Source of the DNA: Malacoplasma iowae
Lineage (GTDB): Bacteria; Bacillota_I; Bacilli_A; Mycoplasmatales; Mycoplasmoidaceae
DNA length: 64,000 nt
Assembly: GCF_900660615.1 (NCBI RefSeq)
Contig: NZ_LR215023.1
Span: 806,001-870,000, forward strand
Reading direction: 5' to 3'
In this document: in pieces, positions 58,097 to 64,000 of the stretch
How positions within the stretch are numbered: the stretch's first letter is position 1
How the letters are laid out: each line of letters begins with the position of its first letter
Position numbers and translations under genes: made by a program
Notes under the pieces: model-generated
Database searches by the model: none
The model's input: the letters and a program-made list of their open reading frames with translations, nothing else
Told to the model about the DNA's origin: nothing

Positions 58097-61000
58097 TTAA
58101 TCTTTTCAATTTTTGACTCAATCAAAACCTAAACCATTGTTTAATCTTATATCGTAAACATCTACTTTATTTTGTTCACTTAATTGTGAAACAACATAAT
58201 TTTGTAATGAAGTTTCATTAACTGCAGCATAAACAAGTAAATTTATAATTACTTCATCTGCTGCTTTTTGTTTATCATTATTTGTTGTGGTTGATGCTGT
58301 AGTTGCTGGATTTTGTGAAGTATTGTTACCAATGGCATTGCTATTCATTATTCTTTGTGAAAGTTTGTCATAAGAAGACACATCATCATAATTTAATTGA
58401 ATTACATTAGCAGCATATTTAACTTTTGCACTTGCTTGTTCTGTATTTTCTATCAAATTATTTGTTGAAGTTGCATTTGATGGATTATTAACCTTGCTTG
58501 CTGGTGGTGATGGTTCACTTTGTTTTTCTTTTGTTTGTATACCATCCCTTGGTTGAAACATTTCATTAGTTATAATTGATGATCCATTTTTTTGTTCTGA
58601 AACTAATTGTAGCAATGCATCCTTTTTTTGTTTCAAACTATAAATATCATTTTTAATATCGCTAGTATCAACACCTGTTCTAGCTTTGATTAAATCAGCT
58701 AAATCATTTGCTTGTGTATTACTTACAATATTATTAATGTATTTTTTTAAACCTTCCCTATCTTTGAATGAATAGAATAAACCTTTTTTATCTGGATTAT
58801 AATTTGTTGGTTTTGTAAATAGAATTTCTTGAATAGTTGTTGGGAATGAATTTGAATCAGAAGTTTGAATTCCATCAAAACCTAGCATTCCATTAGATAT
58901 TTTGTAATAATTTGAACCAACATTAAACAATGAATCCTTAGTATTATTTTTTAAATCATTGTTTGATGTAGTTGGTGTGCTGGCTCTAGATGATGGAGCA
59001 GCCGGAGGATTTGTGCTACCTGAACCATTTAATAAACTATTACCAACATATCCTGAGAAATAACCATTCTCAATATTTTGTTTTATATTTGCTGCACTTA
59101 GTAAATTCTTTTGTTCAAGTAAATTACTTGTACCATTTGCTGTTGTTGCTGAACTTTGTGTTGGATTATTTTCCATATAAATAGATTCATTAATTGAATT
59201 AGTTCAAGTAATATATGCATCCTTGCCTAAAGCTACTTTAGTTTTAAGATAATTAATAAATTCTTTAAAATTATCTTTAGCTAAATAATCTATTGTTGCA
59301 TATACAGTTAGCATTGAATTAAAAGAATCAATATCATTATTGTTTTTAACATTTTCTAATCATAAGTTTTTTCTATATGTTCTTAATTTTTCAACACTAA
59401 AATCATTATTAGTTGTTTTTTCAGTAGATGAACTAGATTTTGAAAGTTCATTATATTTTAGTCATTTTCCAGTAGTTAAATTATCAAATACATTTGAAAA
59501 GAAATAATTGTTTAATGCATTATCAACATAACCATTTAATGTATTAGCATCAGTTTTTGTAGTTAATGTACTTGCGGTTCCGCTTTTAAAACCATTATAT
59601 TTAAATTCACCATTACCATTGAATAAATCTTTTCATTTTTTGTTATAAATACTAGCTCTAACAATAGTAGAAAGTGAAGTATCATCAGCATTCATAAGAA
59701 CATAATTCATTTGTTGATTATTTGAATAAACATATTGACTATATTTATAACCACTAAATGATGATGTTTGAGCAACTAGAGATTTAGTAAAATTTTCTAC
59801 ACTTTCTTCAAATGTTTTTTTACTTCCTTTTGTTTGTACATATGGATCAGCTGTTGGCACTGTATCAAGCAACTCATAATCATAAATACCTGAACCTGAT
59901 TTTAATCCATAAATTCAAGGGGCAGCCAAACCATTCTTTTTAGCATCTATTCCAAAATTAGAACTATATGATGATTTAGCATCATACATTTTTTGTCTAT
60001 AATCTTGTCTTCTTGTAGAAATTGAAGTTTCAAAATTATACTTAACTAAATTTTCGATTAATGTTTTTTCATTTGTATCAGAAAAAACAGAATCAATTTT
60101 TGGAATACTTTTGTCATTAGTATTTAATATTCCATTACTTGTAGGATTCATTTTCTTAGCATATTCAAAAATTAAATAGTTAAAGTTATTAGTTAAATAT
60201 CCAAGTAACTCACTTTTTAAATCTATAGAAATTGAACCAATAGAAGTGTCATCATTTCCATTTAAATTATTCATGTAGTGAAACAACACTACATTTCCAG
60301 CTCTTGTTTTTAGATCTTCTATTGATGTTGCCTTATTTATATAAGCACCACCTTCAATAGAAACAGCTCTAACTCCATCATTATCTCTTATAAAAATAAA
60401 ACCATTCACATTTGATGCTAAAAAACCATCAACTGAAGTTAATGTTTTATCTCTATAGCTTGATAAATTTTTAGAAGAAATAATTTCATTAACAAGTTCA
60501 GATGATAATGTTACTTTTGCACTACTATTTGTGAATGTTGCATTATTTGAATTAGTTGATGATGTTGCTAATGAAACAGCACCTGATCCATCACTTGAAG
60601 TATTATTACTTCAAATAAATTCATCAGTTATTGGATCTATATTAGTTGTTGACCATGAAGTAACAATTTTTTTACTTATATCATTTTTCTTTGTTATTGG
60701 ATTTGTTGTTTGTTTTCCATCTTTTGATGGTTGCCCATTACTAAAAGTTGCATCTTTATATAACATAAAAGAAGAAGCAGCAGCTAATTGGATACTACTT
60801 AAATCACTATAAGAAGTTGCATTTTTAACAAGCATAAGTGAAGTTGTGTGGTCATCTGAATATTGAGATAAATTCTTTTTCAAACCATTAGTATCTTCTA
60901 CCTTAGCATTTGTTGTTGAAGAGGCTGTGTTATCACCATTTTTTTGTCCTGTTTCAGCTGAATTCATAGATGCTGCAAGCGTAACAAAATCCTGGTACTT

Positions 61001-62077
61001 TTTAACTGTTGAAGTTGTATTATTACCAGTTGGAATTGAACTTGAAAAATAAGGATATATATAACTACCGGTTGAAGTTGATGGAGTTGTAGTACCACCC
61101 TCTCCTCCTTCTCCACCTTCACTTCCCTCTTCATAAGTTACAATATTAGAATTTAATCTTGCAGAAGAACTTTGTTTAGTTGTTTCACCACCTGATGAAT
61201 CACCACCACCAGTATCTCCACCTTCTGAACCACCTTCACCTGATCCACCATCACTACCTGACGTAGTAGATATTAAATAATAATCAGATAAACTTGAACC
61301 AGATGGTGGCTGACCATATTTTCAAAGAATATTATTAATTAAAAATGGGTTAGTAAATTGTACTCATTGATCATAAATATATTGTTGAAATGAAGCATAT
61401 TCTTTTTGTGCATATTCACTATCATTATCTGCTTGGAAAGCAAATTTATAAGTTTCTCCATTAGCAGCATTTGCAGTTCCATTAGTTCCATTAGTAAAGA
61501 CTTTTTTAAGTTCACTTGTAGTTAAACTACCACCAGTTACAGGAGAATTTCCTTTCATTAATTTAACATAAACATCTGTAGCAAAAACATTGTCAATTAA
61601 GTATTGTTTAGCTCATTTATTTAATTCAATTTGTTTGTATGATTCTTCAGTTCCACCATTTTTATCTAAAAATTCTTGTTGGAAATATATATCATAATCA
61701 CTTCCATACTTTTCTTTATAGTCTTTTAAAGTATCGTTATAAGTTTTATTAACTAAATCTTTTTTTGCATTTAATGCATTTTTTACCCTTGTGTCTTTGT
61801 TTGAAATATTTTCTACTCATTTATATGCAAAAAAACCAGCAGCTGCATCTGCAAAGTTTGTTTGAGCTGTTGAGTTGTTTTTAAGTAAAGAAGAAGACAT
61901 TGTTTTTAAATCAATAGAATCAGTAAACTTACCTAAACCATTAGTTAAAACAGAGTTATTAATTAATTCTTGTTTATTAGAACTACAAGAGGCTAAAATT
62001 AGTGTAGAACTTGTAGCCAATAGTCCAGCACCTAATAGTGAAAATAATTTAGATTTGTTTAACTTTTTAATCCTCAT
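58097..62077 (-). CDS. Giant lipoprotein C of the HIT locus
   Basis: 1,326 residues. Lipobox LILASC (Cys31). Shared blocks: FQQEFLDKNGGTEESYK, DQWVQFTNPFLINNILWKYG, SSIQLAAASSFML, AGNVVLFHYMNN, YRQKMYDAKSSYSSNFG, SSFSGYKYSQYVYSNN and the C-terminal VDVYDIRLNNGLGFDW. The insert between the second and third blocks is the longest of the three (about 180 residues) and very Gly/Glu/Ser-rich (GSDGGSGEGGSEGGDTGGGD). It follows the HIT gene by 27 bases with a GAGG ribosome site, so it is expressed with it. Function unknown. Confidence 0.88.
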
Positions 62078-62104
62078 CGTTATACCTCAACAAAACCCAA
62101 AATA

Positions 62105-62548
62105 CTATTTAATTGTATATTTAGATTTAGCAATTTTTTCAAAAACTAAATCAATATCTTCAAGATATCTTTTTGATTTATCAATAGCATTTTCTAAAAT
62201 AAAACCTTCATTCTTTGCATATTTTGGAATAATGTGCAAATGAAAATGTTTAACAACTTGTCCTGCAATATCTTTTTCATTGCTTAAATAATTAATCCCT
62301 CATGGGTTTAATTTACTATTATTAAGTTTTTTAACAATTTGTTTAGTTAACAACATTACTGCAACTAAATATTCATCATCACATGAACTAAAATCTTGAT
62401 AGTGTTCTTTTGGAATAACTAAAATATGTCCATCACTTACTGGATCTATATCCATAAAAGCTAAAGCTTTTTGATTCTCAGCAATTAATTTAGAAGGAAT
62501 TTCTCCATTAATAATCTTACAAAATATGCAATCTTTGTTGTGAACCAT
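62105..62548 (-). CDS. HIT-family (HinT-like) nucleotide-binding protein
   Basis: 147 residues. Opens with the zinc-site-like CIFCKIINGEIPSKLIAE and DIDPVSDGHILVIPKEHY, and closes the active site with the histidine triad KHFHLHIIPKY (about residue 107). HinT proteins hydrolyse purine phosphoramidates. In Mycoplasma hominis HinT is encoded with and binds the P60/P80 membrane proteins; here it is the first gene of an operon with three giant lipoproteins, which suggests a related system. It has a strong promoter and an AAGG ribosome site. Confidence 0.93.
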
Positions 62549-62576
62549 TACAATACCTTAATTTTTTTATTAATTT

Positions 62577-62605
62577 ATTATAGTTTATTAATATGCCTAT
62601 ATCAA
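62577..62605 (-). promoter_or_regulatory. Promoter of the HIT-lipoprotein operon
   Basis: Minus strand TTGATA (62605-62600), exactly 17 bases, then TATAAT (62582-62577), 28 bases before the HIT start codon. The best -35/-10 pair noticed in the window. Confidence 0.75.
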
Positions 62606-62679
62606 AATAAATTCAAGTTTTTTTGCAAAACATTTTTACTTCAATTGTTTTTTATATTCAAAACTTTTCTATTTTTATA

Positions 62680-62685
62680 TATAAT
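62680..62685 (+). promoter_or_regulatory. -10 box of the SRP RNA gene
   Basis: TATAAT ending five bases before the predicted RNA start; a weak TTCAAA at 62657-62662 is at -35 distance. Confidence 0.6.
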
Positions 62686-62690
62686 AATAA

Positions 62691-62770
62691 AGACATCACA
62701 ACATTAGTGGCGAATCGTGTCAGGCCAGAAATGGAGCAGCACTAAGTTTTAACTTTTGTGTGTGGTGTCT
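62691..62770 (+). ncRNA. ffs: Small signal recognition particle RNA (4.5S type)
   Basis: About 80 nt. The conserved domain IV core GTCAGGCCAGAAATGGAGCAGC is visible in two parts: GTCAGGCC and, opposite it, the GGAGCAGCACTAA side, with the GAAA-type tetraloop region between. The ends pair: AGACATCACA with TGTGTGGTGTCT. It binds Ffh and targets membrane and lipoprotein precursors. Strong -10 box and downstream terminator support the boundaries to within a few bases. Confidence 0.9.
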
Positions 62771-62787
62771 ATTTTTATTTACTTAAC

Positions 62788-62815
62788 AAAAGGATGCAAA
62801 TCTAAGCATCCTTTT
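62788..62815. terminator. Shared terminator between SRP RNA and recR
   Basis: AAAAGGATGC/GCATCCTTTT, 10-bp stem with an 8-base loop and T-tracts on the plus side; positioned between two convergent genes, so it can serve both. Confidence 0.85.
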
Positions 62816-62818
62816 TTA

Positions 62819-63424
62819 TTATTCCATTTTTGTTTTATTTTTAATCGAAAACTTTAACGATTCTCAATCTATATAATCAATTGATGCATTTAATGGAATA
62901 CCCAAAGCTAATCTATAAAACTCAATATTAAAGTTTTTTTCTTTTAAATAGTTTTTAATGTATTTTGCTGTTAATTCACCATTAGTTGTCATATTGGTGG
63001 CAATTAAAATTTCATTAATATTGAAATTATTAATAGTTTGTTCTAATTGGTCAAGTTTCATATTTTTTATAGAATCTTTGTTTTTATAATCAAGTTCATT
63101 TTTTAAAATAAAATATGTTCCATAAAAAGATTCAGATGATTCAATTTTATATAAATCATCAATAGAGCTCACAATACATAGTTTGTGATTATGTCTATCA
63201 CTGTTTTTACAAATATCACAACTAAAACTATTTACAACCATATTATTACAATACTGACAAAATTTAATTCTTGTTTTTGCTTCAATTATTCTATTAACAA
63301 GTTCATTAAAATATTCTTTATCACTATTGATTAAATGATTAGCAATTTTATTTGCACTTTTAGTTGAAACTGTTGGTAGAGATTTTAATGCATCTATTAA
63401 ATATTCATACTCTTTAACTTTCAT
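62819..63424 (-). CDS. recR: Recombination protein RecR
   Basis: 201 residues. Helix-hairpin-helix near the N-terminus (LKSLPTVSTKSANKIANHL), C4 zinc finger (FCQYCNNMV and SCDICKN), and a Toprim domain (LCIVSSIDDLYKIE, later ILIATNMTTNGE). It works with RecO in RecA loading. Follows ybaB by two bases in the standard dnaX-ybaB-recR order. The start and length are normal. Confidence 0.94.
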
Positions 63425-63426
63425 AA

Positions 63427-63720
63427 TTAAAATGGAAGACCAGGAATAGAAATGTTTGTTATTTTGTCTTTTTCCTTACTAACATTTTCAATAGCTTCAT
63501 TGATTGCTTCACAAACCATTTCTTCTAACATGTTTTTGTCTTCTGGATCAACAAGTTGTTTATCAATATCTATTGATATAATTTGTAAACTACCTTTAAG
63601 TTTTACATTTATATATTTTTTGTAATTAAATTCAAATTCTTTTTCATCAAATTCTTTAAGTTTTTTTTCCATACTTGCTTGAAGTTTTTTAGCTTCAGCC
63701 ATCATTTTTTGAATGTTCAT
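63427..63720 (-). CDS. YbaB/EbfC nucleoid-associated protein
   Basis: 97 residues. Starts MNIQKMMAEAKKLQASMEKK, the usual YbaB helix, with a central strand region (VKLKGSLQIISIDI) and a C-terminal helix; ends SIPGLPF. A homodimeric DNA-binding protein. The ATG at 63720 is three bases from the dnaX stop. Confidence 0.92.
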   Translation of the reverse strand: MNIQKMMAEAKKLQASMEKKLKEFDEKEFEFNYKKYINVKLKGSLQIISIDIDKQLVDPEDKNMLEEMVCEAINEAIENVSKEKDKITNISIPGLPF

Positions 63721-63723
63721 ATA

Positions 63724-64000
63724 TTACTCCTCTTCTATCTCATCACCTAATATACTAATTGCTAAATCTTTCATAGTAGTATTAGATTTATTGGCTTTAT
63801 CAATTAAATCATTAATTTCTACATCATTTAATTTCTTTTTGTTTTTTAAATGTTGTTTATATTTTTCTGTTAGTTCAGTTGCAGTTTCTGTTGTCATTCC
63901 TATAACTTTATAAATTTTGCCAAATGTATTTTTTAGATAAACTAAAAATTTAGGGTTTGTTGAAACTACATTTAAGTTTTTAGCACTAACTTCATTTTCA
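63724..64000 (-). CDS. dnaX: DNA polymerase III gamma/tau subunit, C-terminal end only
   Basis: About 91 residues before the TAA at 63724, open to the window edge. The visible tail is charged and helical (NLNVVSTNPKFLVYLKNTF, then TELTEKYKQHLKNKKKLND, ending GDEIEEE). It has no diagnostic motif; the identification rests on position directly upstream of ybaB-recR, the near-universal dnaX-ybaB-recR order. Confidence 0.7.
   Translation of the reverse strand, partial: ENEVSAKNLNVVSTNPKFLVYLKNTFGKIYKVIGMTTETATELTEKYKQHLKNKKKLNDVEINDLIDKANKSNTTMKDLAISILGDEIEEE

Overview
The window is from a wall-less mollicute. The DNA is very AT-rich. Nearly every long reading frame is continuous only if TGA is read as tryptophan, as in Mycoplasma-type code 4; conserved tryptophans such as the W of the glutathione-peroxidase WNF motif are TGA. 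Gene content (complete F1Fo-ATPase, SecG, large lipoproteins, a HIT protein beside lipoprotein genes, no cell-wall genes) fits the Mycoplasma penetrans / M. iowae (Malacoplasma) type of organism. The genus is an inference, not a demonstration.

Layout, left to right. 1-1936: end of an operon with an Asp23/YloU protein and fatty-acid kinase FakA (cut by the window edge). 2062-3313: an intact IS30-type insertion sequence flanked by a 45-bp target duplication that overlaps the end of rnr. 3279-9746: rnr-secG, then lysS followed by an AsnA-like and an aldehyde-dehydrogenase-like protein that both look catalytically dead. 9921-12908: a large lipoprotein. 13172-22637: one leftward unit with a degenerate DprA-like gene, an AtpI-like membrane protein, atpB-E-F-H-A-G-D-C and a degenerate ABC-ATPase/membrane fusion. 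22753-26371: a heterodimeric ABC exporter. 26572-29337: a second lipoprotein related to the first. 29446-34242: a giant FtsX-type permease. 34501-40496: rpsO, a deoxynucleoside kinase with a sigma-70 region-4-like tail, leuS, rpmG, pepP and ribF. 40752-42563: a YitT-family gene broken by two in-frame stops. 42744-49950: glutathione peroxidase, alpha/beta hydrolase, DUF2278 protein, hpt, ligA, an unknown polytopic membrane protein and deoC. 50053-62548: a HIT protein followed by three tandem paralogous giant lipoproteins (about 1,300 residues each). 62691-64000: small SRP RNA, recR, ybaB and the end of dnaX.

Almost all genes point left; only the transposase, the hydrolase, the DUF2278 gene and the SRP RNA point right. 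Operons are tight, with gaps of 1-30 bases, Shine-Dalgarno motifs of the AGGAGG/AAGGA type, TATAAT -10 boxes and strong terminator hairpins. No stretch over 300 bases lacks a gene; the longer gaps (12909-13171, 34243-34500, 40497-40751) hold promoters, hairpins and leaders. No tRNA, rRNA, CRISPR array or phage gene was seen. The two themes worth pursuing are (i) proteins that keep an enzyme fold but have lost its active site (ALDH, AsnA, ABC ATPase, DprA) in intact, co-transcribed frames, and (ii) unusual fusions and expansions (kinase + sigma-4 domain; HIT + three giant lipoproteins).
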